A DNA stretch of 64,000 nt from Alkaliphilus hydrothermalis (GTDB lineage: Bacteria > Bacillota > Clostridia > Peptostreptococcales > Natronincolaceae): NCBI RefSeq assembly GCF_016908555.1, contig NZ_JAFBEE010000009.1:54098-118097 (forward strand), given 5' to 3'. The notes beneath the pieces were generated by a model, which saw only the letters and a program-made list of their open reading frames with translations, ran no database searches and was not told where the DNA came from. Every line of letters begins with the position of its first letter. The first letter of the stretch is position 1. This document shows positions 51,284-60,644 of this stretch, in pieces. Made by a program: the position numbers and the translations under genes.

Positions 51284-52585
51284 ATGGAAAGAGAAAGAGA
51301 GGAAAAAGTTGTGGGGAAAATTATCGTTGAAAAAAGCGGCCCCCTCATGGGAACAGTAAGGGTAAGTGGTGCAAAAAATTCTGTATTGCCAATACTTGCC
51401 GCGTCATTACTATCGACAGATCAATGTATTTTAGAAGAAGTTCCAGGTCTAAATGATGTAGATGTAATATGCGACGTTTTAACTTCCTTAGGGGCAAAGG
51501 TTAATAGACTAGAGGGAGAAAAAGTAGAGGTAAATGCCGTTAATCTTACAAGCTGTGAAGCTCCCTATGAGCTAGTAAGAAAAATGAGGGCTTCCTTTTT
51601 AGTAATGGGCCCCCTGTTAGCAAGACTTGGGGAAGCTAGAATCTCCATGCCAGGCGGTTGTGCCATTGGAACAAGGCCCATTGATTTACACTTAAAGGGC
51701 TTCAAGGCAATGGGGGCTGAAATTAATTTTGGTCACGGATATGTAGAAGCAAAGGCAGAGCGCCTAGTGGGCACAAAGATTTACTTAGATTTTCCAAGTG
51801 TAGGAGCCACTGAAAATATTATGATGGCTGCGACATTGGCAGAAGGACAGACAATTATAGAAAATGCTGCAGAGGAGCCTGAAATCACAGATTTAGCCAA
51901 CTTCTTAAATAAGATGGGGGCGAGAATAATGGGGGCAGGAACCGACACCATTAAAATAAATGGCGTAGAATCCTTAGGTGGGGCTGTCCACACTGTTATT
52001 CCTGATAGAATTGAAGCAGGAACCTATATGGTGGCGGCTGCTATGACAGGAGGAAATGTGCTAGTAGACAATGTAGTAGCAGACCATTTAAAACCTGTTA
52101 TTGCAAAGTTAAAGGAAAGTGATGTTGAAGTAATTGAAGAGGGAAATGGGATTCGGGTAATTGCCAAAAAAAGACCAAAAGCAGTAGATATCAAAACCCT
52201 TCCTTACCCTGGATTCCCCACTGATATGCAGGCGCAGTTTATGGTGATGATGTCAGTGGCAGAGGGAACCAGTGTATTTATTGAGACAGTTTTTGAAAAT
52301 AGATTTATGCACGTTAGAGAACTGGAAAGAATGGGAGCAAACATTAAAATCGAAGGTAGATCTGCCATCGTAAAAGGTAGAGAACATCTCCTGGGTGGTC
52401 CAGTAAAGGCGACTGATTTAAGAGCAGGAGCAGCTTTGATATTAGGTGGCCTAGTTTCAGAGGGGCCTACTATTATAGGAAATATAGAGCATATAGACCG
52501 AGGCTATGTAAATATAGAAGATAAGCTACGGGGTTTGGGTGCTAAGATATATAGGAAGGATGTAGTAGAAGAAGAATCAGAATAA
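51284..52585 (+). CDS. murA: UDP-N-acetylglucosamine 1-carboxyvinyltransferase
   Basis: 433 residues, two inverse alpha/beta domains. It transfers enolpyruvate from PEP to UDP-GlcNAc in the first committed step of peptidoglycan synthesis. GAKNSVLPILAASLL is near the N-terminus, and the active-site Cys C126 is in MPGGCAIGTRPIDLH, so it should be fosfomycin-sensitive. A palindromic repeat copy starts just after the stop. Confidence 0.96.
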   Translation: MEREREEKVVGKIIVEKSGPLMGTVRVSGAKNSVLPILAASLLSTDQCILEEVPGLNDVDVICDVLTSLGAKVNRLEGEKVEVNAVNLTSCEAPYELVRKMRASFLVMGPLLARLGEARISMPGGCAIGTRPIDLHLKGFKAMGAEINFGHGYVEAKAERLVGTKIYLDFPSVGATENIMMAATLAEGQTIIENAAEEPEITDLANFLNKMGARIMGAGTDTIKINGVESLGGAVHTVIPDRIEAGTYMVAAAMTGGNVLVDNVVADHLKPVIAKLKESDVEVIEEGNGIRVIAKKRPKAVDIKTLPYPGFPTDMQAQFMVMMSVAEGTSVFIETVFENRFMHVRELERMGANIKIEGRSAIVKGREHLLGGPVKATDLRAGAALILGGLVSEGPTIIGNIEHIDRGYVNIEDKLRGLGAKIYRKDVVEEESE

Positions 52586-52588
52586 ATT

Positions 52589-52690
52589 TAGCCTGTTGAA
52601 AAGCCATCATCTTCTTCGTCACTGCGAGAGACCAGCACCCTCGCGTATTATTTATACGCCACGGCCGCTGGTCTTTTTTGTTCTAGGAAT
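52589..52690 (+). repeat. Palindromic repeat element, 3'-truncated copy after murA
   Basis: GCCTGTTGAAAAGCC, the CATCATCTTCTTCGTCACT block, middle stem AGACCAGC/GCTGGTCT and inner GCGTAT/ATACGC, then TTTTTTG. The right outer arm is missing. The stem followed by T6 could act as terminator for murA. Confidence 0.88.
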
Positions 52691-52741
52691 TATACCAGTA
52701 GCATATACCTTATTATAATTTGATAATAAGGAGACATGCTG

Positions 52742-53746
52742 ATGAAGGGTATTTTTTTTACAATACTTTTATTGATTATTTCAACCCTATTAATACCGCT
52801 CTTAATTGTCACTACCTTTGAATTGGATATACCACTAAGAGACAAGCCGATACAACAGCAAACTATTGAGTCGGATTTAAAAATTAAAGTATTAAATCAT
52901 AAGACCAATGAAGTGATGGATTTGAACTTAGAAGAGTATGTTACCAATGTCGTGGCGGCAGAAGTACCAGCTTCCTTTGAAGTAGAAACCTTGAAAGCAC
53001 AAGCAGTGGCCGCCAGAAGCTATGCCCTATGGAAAATGATGAGATTTAAAGATCAACCGAACCCAGATCATCCTGAGGCAGACCTTTGCACCGACCACAA
53101 TCATTGCCAAGCTTGGTTATCAAAGGAGGAACTGCGGGAAAAACACAATCGACTATGGATGTATAGCTATTGGCCTAAGATTCAGGAGGCAGTGGAGGAA
53201 ACTAGAGGGATTATCATGACCTACAATATGCAGCCGGTAGAGCCTCTTTATCATTCCACCAGTGGTGGTAGGACAGAGAACTCTGAGGATGTATTTTCTA
53301 CTGCAATGCCCTATCTCAAAAGTGTATCCAGCCCCTATGAAGAACGGGCCCCCTATTTGATTGATACGAAAAAGGTATCTATTAAAGAGTTTATTAAAGG
53401 AACGAAGGTACTAAACGATACAGTAAAGCTGAAGGAAAAGGATATAGACTCTCAAATAAAGATATTAGACAGGAGTGCAGGCGGAAGCGTAAAAAGAATA
53501 GAAATTGGAGGAGTAGAATTTAGGGGCTCCGATATTAGGCGAATTTTGGGGTTGAGATCATCTAATTTTACATATGACATAAAAGGAGACCATATCACCT
53601 TTACCACCAGAGGATATGGCCATGGGGTAGGAATGAGTCAATGGGGTGCCAATGGTATGGCAGAAAGGGGCCATACCTACGAAGAAATCTTAAAACACTA
53701 TTATCAAGGTATTACCTTAAGTAAAATGAAAAGCTATCAAAATTAA
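52742..53746 (+). CDS. spoIID: Stage II sporulation protein D (SpoIID)
   Basis: 334 residues with an N-terminal membrane helix (about 3-24). The SpoIID domain has the catalytic Glu region NVVAAEVPASFEVETLKAQA and HSTSGGRTENSEDVF; an extra CTDHNHCQAW segment can bind zinc. SpoIID is a lytic transglycosylase needed with SpoIIM and SpoIIP for engulfment. ATG 52742 is preferred to ATG 52736 because AAGGAG lies at the right distance. The order murA-spoIID-spoIIQ-spoIIID matches Bacillus. Confidence 0.94.
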   Translation: MKGIFFTILLLIISTLLIPLLIVTTFELDIPLRDKPIQQQTIESDLKIKVLNHKTNEVMDLNLEEYVTNVVAAEVPASFEVETLKAQAVAARSYALWKMMRFKDQPNPDHPEADLCTDHNHCQAWLSKEELREKHNRLWMYSYWPKIQEAVEETRGIIMTYNMQPVEPLYHSTSGGRTENSEDVFSTAMPYLKSVSSPYEERAPYLIDTKKVSIKEFIKGTKVLNDTVKLKEKDIDSQIKILDRSAGGSVKRIEIGGVEFRGSDIRRILGLRSSNFTYDIKGDHITFTTRGYGHGVGMSQWGANGMAERGHTYEEILKHYYQGITLSKMKSYQN

Positions 53747-53815
53747 CCTAAAATATCCACCTTCTCCTGTATGAAACCCCTTAAAGTGGTGATACTACAA
53801 ATGGAGGTGGATATA

Positions 53816-54625
53816 ATGTCATATAATAATAACCACGACAACGAAGATAAGAAAAACAAAAAATCTCTGTATCAATTTTTGGACAAGGAAGGGTTTTATA
53901 TCATTCTTTTTCTTTGTGTTTGCATTGTTGCAGTATCAGCCATATGGGTTTCAAACCAAAATCAAGACCCAATCGTAGGAGAAAAACCATCTCAACAGGG
54001 AGAAGAGGCTCCTGATGTAACCCTAGTGGAGAAAGATCCAACCACAGATCTGGAGGAAGCTAGTGAAACTGTAGTGATTCCTCAAACGAAGAAGGAGAAG
54101 AAACAAGAAAAACCTGCTACTAAAAAAGAAGAAGAAACGATAAAGTCTGAAAAGACTAATGAAGTAAAGGAAGTAGACGAAACAGAAACAGCTGCGGAAG
54201 CAAAAGCTTTGCAGGTGATGATGATGCCAGTAATGGGAGAACTAGGACTGGAGTATGCGGACGACCATTTGGTGTATCATAAAACCTTGGATCAATGGAG
54301 TACCCATAGGGGGATTGATATCCATGCAGAAGAAGGAACCCCAGTTCGAGCGGTAATGGAGGGTGAAGTTCTAGAAGTAATTAATGATACAGTGATGGGA
54401 ATCACCATCACCCTAGAACATGAAAATGAAGTCTTAACAAGATATAGCAATTTATCCACCGATGCCATGGTACAGGTGGGAGATATGGTAACTAAAGGAC
54501 AGATTATCAGTGGCGTTGGAACAACCGCATCAGTAAAGGCTGAGGAAGGCCCTTTATTACATTTCCAGGTGATTAAGGATGGAAAAGTTGTTAATCCGAT
54601 GACATATTTACCTGAAAATAATTAG
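53816..54625 (+). CDS. spoIIQ: SpoIIQ-like LytM/M23-domain protein, zinc ligands kept but catalytic histidines lost
   Basis: 269 residues: a short cytosolic tail, one membrane helix (about 27-45), a Lys/Glu-rich linker, and a LytM domain (about 140-265). H164 and D168 (HRGID) and H249 (LHF) are the zinc ligands. The two catalytic histidines are replaced: N212 in RYSNLS where YxHL is usual, and L247 in GPLLHF where HxH is usual. In SpoIIQ the domain holds SpoIIIAH across the septum rather than cutting wall. ATG 53816 has GGAGGTGG upstream. Confidence 0.92.
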   Translation: MSYNNNHDNEDKKNKKSLYQFLDKEGFYIILFLCVCIVAVSAIWVSNQNQDPIVGEKPSQQGEEAPDVTLVEKDPTTDLEEASETVVIPQTKKEKKQEKPATKKEEETIKSEKTNEVKEVDETETAAEAKALQVMMMPVMGELGLEYADDHLVYHKTLDQWSTHRGIDIHAEEGTPVRAVMEGEVLEVINDTVMGITITLEHENEVLTRYSNLSTDAMVQVGDMVTKGQIISGVGTTASVKAEEGPLLHFQVIKDGKVVNPMTYLPENN

Positions 54626-54735
54626 TTTTTAAATAATTGTTGATATTTTAACTATTTTCCCTAATTCTTAATTCTAAAATTCCTACACCCCTCATAAGAT
54701 GAAATAAGACACTTTAATAGAGGGGGGTTAAAGTT

Positions 54736-54987
54736 TTGAAGGATTATATAGAAAAAAGGGTGATGGAAATTGCCAACTTTATCATCAACGAAGGAGCAAC
54801 GGTAAGACAAACAGCCAAGCTATTTGGTGTTAGTAAGAGCACAGTACATAAGGATGTCACAGAAAGACTTCCTAAGATAAACCCTCTGATCGCCGACCAG
54901 GTCAAAAACATCCTTGACATCAACAAGGCAGAAAGACACATTAGGGGTGGAAGAGCGACAAAAATGAAGTACAAGACTGGTTCATAG
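54736..54987 (+). CDS. spoIIID: Sporulation transcription regulator SpoIIID
   Basis: 83 residues. The helix-turn-helix ATVRQTAKLFGVSKSTVHKD is nearly canonical, and the basic C-terminus (RHIRGGRATKMKYK) is typical. It regulates sigma-E genes in the mother cell. The start is TTG 54736 with GAGGGGGG upstream. Confidence 0.95.
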   Translation: MKDYIEKRVMEIANFIINEGATVRQTAKLFGVSKSTVHKDVTERLPKINPLIADQVKNILDINKAERHIRGGRATKMKYKTGS

Positions 54988-55024
54988 GTTGAGAAAAAGA
55001 TCTAAAAAATAAACGCCCCAATAA

Positions 55025-55063
55025 AAAGGCCTTCAATGGATATTGAGGGTCTTTGCTTCTTTT
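55025..55063 (+). terminator. Terminator after spoIIID
   Basis: AAAGGCCTTCAAT-ggat-ATTGAGGGTCTTT imperfect stem followed by a T-rich stretch. The rest of the 275-base gap to mbl shows no gene. Confidence 0.75.
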
Positions 55064-55262
55064 TGAAGTGATGAATAAGACTCGTGGATATGCAGAAAAG
55101 TTACATAAAAATAAGTCCCCAAAAAAAAGGAATTTACATAAATTTATAGAAGTCATAATAGTTGAAGTTTACCTATTTATGAACAAGTTAAAAATTTGCA
55201 ATTCTGAGATTTAAGGGGAATTGGAAATTACAATAGATTATTATTGAAAGCGAGGGAAATCA

Positions 55263-56288
55263 ATGTTTGGAATTGGATCGGATATCGGAATTGATCTTGG
55301 CACCGCCAGTGTATTGGTATTTGTAAAGGGAAAGGGAATTGTACTACAGGAACCTTCTGTAGTGGCAATCGATAATAATACCAATCGAATATTAGCAGTA
55401 GGAGAGGAAGCTAGAAGAATGCTAGGCAGAACTCCTGGTAACATTGTAGCGATTAGACCTCTAAGGGATGGCGTTATCTCCAATTATGAGATGACGGAAA
55501 GAATGATTAAATACTTCATCAATAAGACTGTAGGTAAAAAGCTATTTTTCAAGCCTAGAATCATTGTGTGTGTTCCTAGTGGTGTAACAGAGGTAGAAAA
55601 AAGAGCGGTAATTGATGCCACTAATGAGGCCGGTGCCAGAACGACCCATATTATTGAAGAACCCATTGCTGCAGCAATAGGAGCAGGACTCGATATTTCT
55701 CAACCTAATGGACATATGGTGGTGGATATAGGTGGTGGAACCTGTGATATAGCGGTTATTTCCCTAGGAGGTATTGTTGTCAGTACATCAATAAAGGTGG
55801 CTGGGGATAAGTTCGATGAAGCGATTATCCGGTATATGAGGAAAAAGCACAATATAATGATCGGTGAAAGAACTGCTGAAGATCTAAAGATAAATATTGG
55901 CACTGCTTCCCCTAGAAAAGATGAAATCAGCATGGAGGTAAGGGGACGAAACCTTATTTCTGGTTTGCCTGTCAATATCCAAGTGAGTAGCAAGGAAATG
56001 CAGGATGCTCTAGAGGAGGCGGTAATGGCTATTGCAGAGGCAGTACATAGTGTACTTGAAAGAACTCCACCAGAGTTGGCAGCTGATATTGCAGACCAAG
56101 GCATCATCATGACGGGTGGTGGAGCCCTCTTATGGGGACTAGATAAATTAATTTCCAATAGAACTGGGATACCAGTTTATATTGCAGAAGATACCGTATC
56201 ATGTGTAGCAAAGGGAACTGGGAAGGCTTTAGACTCTCTACATATTTTAGAACAGGGAAGTCAAAATACAAGATCAAAATACTTATAA
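55263..56288 (+). CDS. mbl: MreB/Mbl-family cell-shape actin
   Basis: 341 residues, actin fold. IGIDLGTASVLVFVKGKGI and the phosphate-binding DIGGGTCDIAVISLGG are canonical. It guides wall synthesis along the cell length. Placed between spoIIID and flhO-flhP as in Bacillus, hence mbl rather than mreB. Confidence 0.93.
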   Translation: MFGIGSDIGIDLGTASVLVFVKGKGIVLQEPSVVAIDNNTNRILAVGEEARRMLGRTPGNIVAIRPLRDGVISNYEMTERMIKYFINKTVGKKLFFKPRIIVCVPSGVTEVEKRAVIDATNEAGARTTHIIEEPIAAAIGAGLDISQPNGHMVVDIGGGTCDIAVISLGGIVVSTSIKVAGDKFDEAIIRYMRKKHNIMIGERTAEDLKINIGTASPRKDEISMEVRGRNLISGLPVNIQVSSKEMQDALEEAVMAIAEAVHSVLERTPPELAADIADQGIIMTGGGALLWGLDKLISNRTGIPVYIAEDTVSCVAKGTGKALDSLHILEQGSQNTRSKYL

Positions 56289-56431
56289 TAGCATCGTAGA
56301 ATACTCTAAATTTATTCTACTAGGACATAAGACCTATTTTGATTCAATAAATGGAAAACCCTACTTTTGACTAAAGTCTAGACACCATTATGTCGATAAC
56401 ACATACAGAGATTAAATGATGAGGTGGTATA

Positions 56432-57514
56432 ATGTTAAGAGGACTCTACACAGCTGTATCAGCAATGCAGACAACCGAAAAAAAGATTGATGTAATGGCT
56501 AATAACATGGCAAATGTTAATACCACTGGTTTTAAAAAGGATGTAGTGGTTTCTGAGACATTTTCAGAGGTATTATTACACAAAATTAATGGAGAACTAC
56601 CTACAGAGGCCTTCAATAAATCAACAAGGGTGGAGGTAGAGGTGAAAAATGGCTCCTATCATCTATCTACTCAAGGGGGATTTTTCATGGCAAAGACCCC
56701 AGATGGGATTAGCTACAATCGTGAGACCAGCTTTGCTGTAGATAAGGATGGCTATTTAAGAACCTATAGTAGAGATGTAGAGGGAAGAGTGGATGCTAGT
56801 CAAGGAAATTACATTTTAAACTCAAATAAACAACCAATATTCGTAGGCAGTGGGGATTTCGAGATTATGCCAACGGGAAACGTGGTTGCAAATGGTCAAA
56901 TAGTAGGTAATATGATTACCAGAGGTGGGCCTAATACAATAGGTACAATTAATGGTGGTATTGGTATCCTTAAGATTGAGGCGAATTTTAGTCAAGGGAC
57001 AATCGAAGCAACTGGTAATAACTTAGATATGGCGATTCAAGGAAATGGATTTTTTAAAATAGCAGATGGAAATGGTAATACTTATTATACTCGAAATGGG
57101 AACTTTACCCTTAATAGCAATGGAGAGATTGTCACCAGTGAAGGATATTTTCTGCTAAATGATGAGGGAGCTTCTATACTGGTGGAGGGCAACGATTTTC
57201 AAGTATCTGAAAAGGGTGAATTAATTATTAATAATCAACCTGTAGATAAAATTGATGTAGTAGATATTCGAAATGTAAGTGACCTAAGGAAACATGGAGA
57301 AGGATACTACAAAGTTGTTGACGGGGCGACGGCAGAAACCCAATCATTTACTGGAGGCCTACTTCAAGGATACCTAGAATCCTCCAATGTTAACACTATT
57401 AAAGAAATGGTACAAATGATTAGTGCCTACAGAACATATGAATCTAATCAAAAGGTAGTGAAGGCTTATGATGAACTGCTCCATAGGGCGGTGAATGAAA
57501 TAGGAAAGCTGTAG
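56432..57514 (+). CDS. flhO: Flagellar basal-body rod protein, FlgF/FlhO type
   Basis: 360 residues. It begins MLRGLYTAVSAMQTTEKKID with NMANVNTTGFKKD, the flagellar rod/hook N-terminal motif, and ends with the helical ISAYRTYESNQKVVKAYDEL. It is longer than most FlgF proteins. It assembles the distal rod of the flagellum. The next gene follows after 13 bases. Confidence 0.92.
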   Translation: MLRGLYTAVSAMQTTEKKIDVMANNMANVNTTGFKKDVVVSETFSEVLLHKINGELPTEAFNKSTRVEVEVKNGSYHLSTQGGFFMAKTPDGISYNRETSFAVDKDGYLRTYSRDVEGRVDASQGNYILNSNKQPIFVGSGDFEIMPTGNVVANGQIVGNMITRGGPNTIGTINGGIGILKIEANFSQGTIEATGNNLDMAIQGNGFFKIADGNGNTYYTRNGNFTLNSNGEIVTSEGYFLLNDEGASILVEGNDFQVSEKGELIINNQPVDKIDVVDIRNVSDLRKHGEGYYKVVDGATAETQSFTGGLLQGYLESSNVNTIKEMVQMISAYRTYESNQKVVKAYDELLHRAVNEIGKL

Positions 57515-57527
57515 AGGAGGCTAACTA

Positions 57528-58322
57528 ATGAGGGCATTATGGACTGCTGCTTCAGGAATGAAGGCACAGCAATTAAATATGGATACAATTTCAAATAACC
57601 TTGCTAACGTTAATACAACTGCTTATAAAAAACAAAGGGTAGAATTCAAAGACTTGCTGTATGCTACCCTTAGCAAAAGTAATATAAATGATGGAACTGG
57701 TAGACCTGTGAACCTACAGGTGGGGCATGGAGTGATGCCCTCTGGTACAAGTCGCTCTTTTATCACAGGCAGCTTAGAAAAGACAGAAAGCCCCTATGAT
57801 TTAGCAATCGATGGGGAAGGATTTTTTGCCATCGAAGGCTCCAATGGAGAATTTACCTATACAAGGGACGGTAATTTTAAAATCAGTGTAGAAGACACAG
57901 AAAGAAAACTAGTAACCTCTGATGGATATGCGGTATTATCAGAGTTTGATGATGTCATTGTTTTGGAGGAAGGCCTTGATAATATCACCATATCAGATAA
58001 GGGGCTAATTACTGCTGAAAATGAAGGTGGCGAAATAGTTGAGATTGCCTCCATCAAGCTAGTTAAGTTTATGAATCCAGAAGGACTAGAATCCATAGGG
58101 AGAAATCTATATAAGTCAACAGTAGCTTCTGGTGAAGAAATTCGTATGGAGGAGGAAGGAAAAACAAGTAATATTCTTCAAGGATATCTTGAAACCTCCA
58201 ATGTACAGGTGGTTGACGAAATGGTTCGAATGATTACTGCCCAGAGAGCATATGAAATCAGCTCGAAGGCAATCCAGACTGGTGATGAGATGCTGGGAAT
58301 CGCCAATAATCTTAAGCGATAG
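57528..58322 (+). CDS. flhP: Flagellar distal rod protein, FlgG/FlhP type
   Basis: 264 residues. It begins MRALWTAASGMKAQQLNMDT and has NNLANVNTTAYKKQRVEF, then DLAIDGEGFFAI and the terminal helix RMITAQRAYEISSKAIQTGD. It forms the distal rod with the preceding protein. Confidence 0.94.
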   Translation: MRALWTAASGMKAQQLNMDTISNNLANVNTTAYKKQRVEFKDLLYATLSKSNINDGTGRPVNLQVGHGVMPSGTSRSFITGSLEKTESPYDLAIDGEGFFAIEGSNGEFTYTRDGNFKISVEDTERKLVTSDGYAVLSEFDDVIVLEEGLDNITISDKGLITAENEGGEIVEIASIKLVKFMNPEGLESIGRNLYKSTVASGEEIRMEEEGKTSNILQGYLETSNVQVVDEMVRMITAQRAYEISSKAIQTGDEMLGIANNLKR

Positions 58323-58346
58323 TTTGCTTAAAAAGTAGGTGGAGCA

Positions 58347-58676
58347 ATGAAAATTAATGAAATGAATAATATTGCTAATCCAACAGTGGGGAAAATCAAT
58401 TCCCCACAAACCGATGACCAAAAGAAATTAATGGAGGCATGTCGTCAGTTTGAGGCAGTTTTCATTAATATGATGCTAAAGGAGATGCGGTCAACGGTAC
58501 CTGATGATGGACTAACGGAGAAAAGCCAAGGCCGTGAGATCTTTGAATCCATGTATGACGAAAAGCTTTCGGAGTCAATGTCAAAGGGACAGGGAATTGG
58601 ACTGGCAAAGGAAATGTATCGCCAATTATCTAGAACATACAATGTAACAAATGTTAAACCATCCCAACAAGAGTAA
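58347..58676 (+). CDS. Rod-binding protein (FlgJ N-terminal domain)
   Basis: 109 residues with RQFEAVFINMMLKEMRSTV and a long helix to the end. Only the rod-capping domain of FlgJ is present; the muramidase domain of proteobacterial FlgJ is absent, as is usual in Firmicutes. It completes a rod operon with flhO and flhP. Confidence 0.9.
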   Translation: MKINEMNNIANPTVGKINSPQTDDQKKLMEACRQFEAVFINMMLKEMRSTVPDDGLTEKSQGREIFESMYDEKLSESMSKGQGIGLAKEMYRQLSRTYNVTNVKPSQQE

Positions 58677-58761
58677 ATCTTGATTGGAGTTGTGGAGGCA
58701 ACAAACAGTAGCTGTTCAAAAATCTTACGGCCGTGGAACAAGTTAAAGGTATGAACAGACT

Positions 58762-58787
58762 AAGCCAGGAGTAATCCTGGCTTATTT
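58762..58787 (+). terminator. Terminator of the flagellar rod operon
   Basis: AAGCCAGG-AGTAAT-CCTGGCTT stem followed by ATTTC. Confidence 0.8.
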
Positions 58788-58864
58788 CAATAGTAGAGAT
58801 TGAATTTTACAAGATTAGTCGATAATAAGTATATTAAGAGATACATAAAGGAGTGTTGTGTAAA

Positions 58865-59299
58865 ATGGAGTTAAATAATGTAGAGATTCAAAAAATCATT
58901 CCCCATAGATATCCTTTTTTATTGGTGGATAAAATCGTTGAGATGGAACCAGGAAAAAAGGCCGTAGGAATTAAAAATGTTACCATTAATGAACCCTTTT
59001 TTCAAGGACATTTCCCTGGGAATCCAATAATGCCAGGGGTCCTGATTACAGAGGCATTAGCTCAAGTGGCGGCTGTGACTTGTATGAATTTAGAAGAAAA
59101 TAAGGGGAAATTAGGGGTATTCACTGGAATTGACAACTGTAAGTTTAGAAAGCAAGTGGTTCCAGGGGATGTCTTAAGATTAGAAATTGAAATGACTGCT
59201 TTAAGACGAGGAATCGGCAAAGCATCGGCTAAGGCTCTAGTTGGGGATGAGCTAGCTTGTAGTGCCGATTTAACCTTTGCTTTAATTGACCCAAAATAA
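58865..59299 (+). CDS. fabZ: 3-hydroxyacyl-ACP dehydratase FabZ
   Basis: 144 residues, hot-dog fold. IIPHRYPFLLVDK and GHFPGNPIMPGVLITEALAQ contain the catalytic His and Glu. It dehydrates 3-hydroxyacyl-ACP in fatty acid synthesis. ATG 58865 gives the family N-terminus; the upstream GTG and TTG are too close to GGAG. Confidence 0.95.
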   Translation: MELNNVEIQKIIPHRYPFLLVDKIVEMEPGKKAVGIKNVTINEPFFQGHFPGNPIMPGVLITEALAQVAAVTCMNLEENKGKLGVFTGIDNCKFRKQVVPGDVLRLEIEMTALRRGIGKASAKALVGDELACSADLTFALIDPK

Positions 59300-59488
59300 A
59301 ACCTGTTTTTTCTTAAAAACTACCAAGTATGTACACTAGAGGGGAGGCTCTTTAGGTCATCAAGGTGGTTTTTCTGTGGATAATTTCCAGAAAAATTAAA
59401 GGAATTAATCAATTTAACCAAATGATATATAAGAGAATATTATTTATCTTTGGAATCGTTGGGATTTGTTAGGAGATGAGTTAAAGAA

Positions 59489-60577
59489 ATGAGATATGTT
59501 CCTATTCAACATGTTAAGGCAGAAAGTTTTTTAGCAAAGCCATTAATCAATGATAATGGCCATATTTTATTGAAGGCAGGCGCTCAGCTTAATGAGTCCT
59601 TAATTCAAAAGATACAAAGAATGGGCTTCTTAGCGCTATATATTAAGGATGAACACTCCCAGCATGAAATCGAAGATGTAATCGAGGCAGAGGTGAGACA
59701 GAAGGCTACTAAGTCCCTTCAAGCCTTCTTGGAGGGTTCTATTGATACTAGAAAAATGAGTACTAATGATATGAAGAATCTTCAAAACAAAGAAGAAGAG
59801 GTAAAATCAGTAGTAAAAGCCATCATTGACGATTTGTTCCTTCAAAAAGATATTGTTATGAACATGGTGGATATTAAGAAGGTGGACGATTACACCTATG
59901 GACACTGTGTAAACGTTATGCTACTTTCTGTTATGGTAGGTATCGGTGCCAACATGAATAAGCAGCAATTATATGATTTGGCTATTGGGTCCCTTATGCA
60001 TGATGTAGGAAAACTATTTATACCAAAGGAAATCCTTTTAAAGCCATCGGGGTTAACTAATGATGAATATATAGCAATACAACAACATACCACCAAAGGA
60101 TTTGAATGGTTGAAGAATTATTCGGAGTTCTCTGCACCAGCAAGGAGCGTTAGTTTGCAGCATCATGAACGGGTAGATGGTAGAGGATACCCCAATGGAT
60201 TAAAGGAAAAAGATATTCATATATACTCAAAAATTACCTCCATTACAGACGTATACGATGCCTTAACTTCTGACCGGTATTATCGTAGGGCATTGCCAGC
60301 TAAGGAAGCTATTGAGTATATTTTAGGTGGAGGGGGGCAATACTTTAGCATAGACTTAACAAGGATTTTTGCCAAGAAAGTAAATCCCTATCCCCTTGGG
60401 ACGCTGGTGAGAATAAATGGTGGAATGGTGGGGGTAGTGGAGGTTATCAACAATGAAAACTTCCAAAGACCCATTGTGAAAATTCTTCAGGAAAAGGGTG
60501 TTAAGGTAACCCCATGGCTATGTGACCTTTACAAAGAGAGAAATCTAGTAATCGAATCCATTATATTTAGCGTATAA
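59489..60577 (+). CDS. HD-GYP domain protein, probable cyclic-di-GMP phosphodiesterase
   Basis: 362 residues. An N-terminal helical/beta domain (1-120) precedes the HD-GYP domain. SLMHDVGKLFIPKEIL has the HD pair, HTTKGFEWLK the next His, and LQHHERVDGRGYPNGL the HHE and GYP motif. The metal ligands look complete, so it is predicted to degrade c-di-GMP. It lies close to the flagellar rod genes, fitting a motility role. It starts at ATG 59489. Confidence 0.92.
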   Translation: MRYVPIQHVKAESFLAKPLINDNGHILLKAGAQLNESLIQKIQRMGFLALYIKDEHSQHEIEDVIEAEVRQKATKSLQAFLEGSIDTRKMSTNDMKNLQNKEEEVKSVVKAIIDDLFLQKDIVMNMVDIKKVDDYTYGHCVNVMLLSVMVGIGANMNKQQLYDLAIGSLMHDVGKLFIPKEILLKPSGLTNDEYIAIQQHTTKGFEWLKNYSEFSAPARSVSLQHHERVDGRGYPNGLKEKDIHIYSKITSITDVYDALTSDRYYRRALPAKEAIEYILGGGGQYFSIDLTRIFAKKVNPYPLGTLVRINGGMVGVVEVINNENFQRPIVKILQEKGVKVTPWLCDLYKERNLVIESIIFSV

Positions 60578-60644
60578 TTACTTAAGGCACTAGGGGGAGA
60601 TTCTATAAGTATAGATGAGATTAGGTAACGGGAGGGAATATAGA

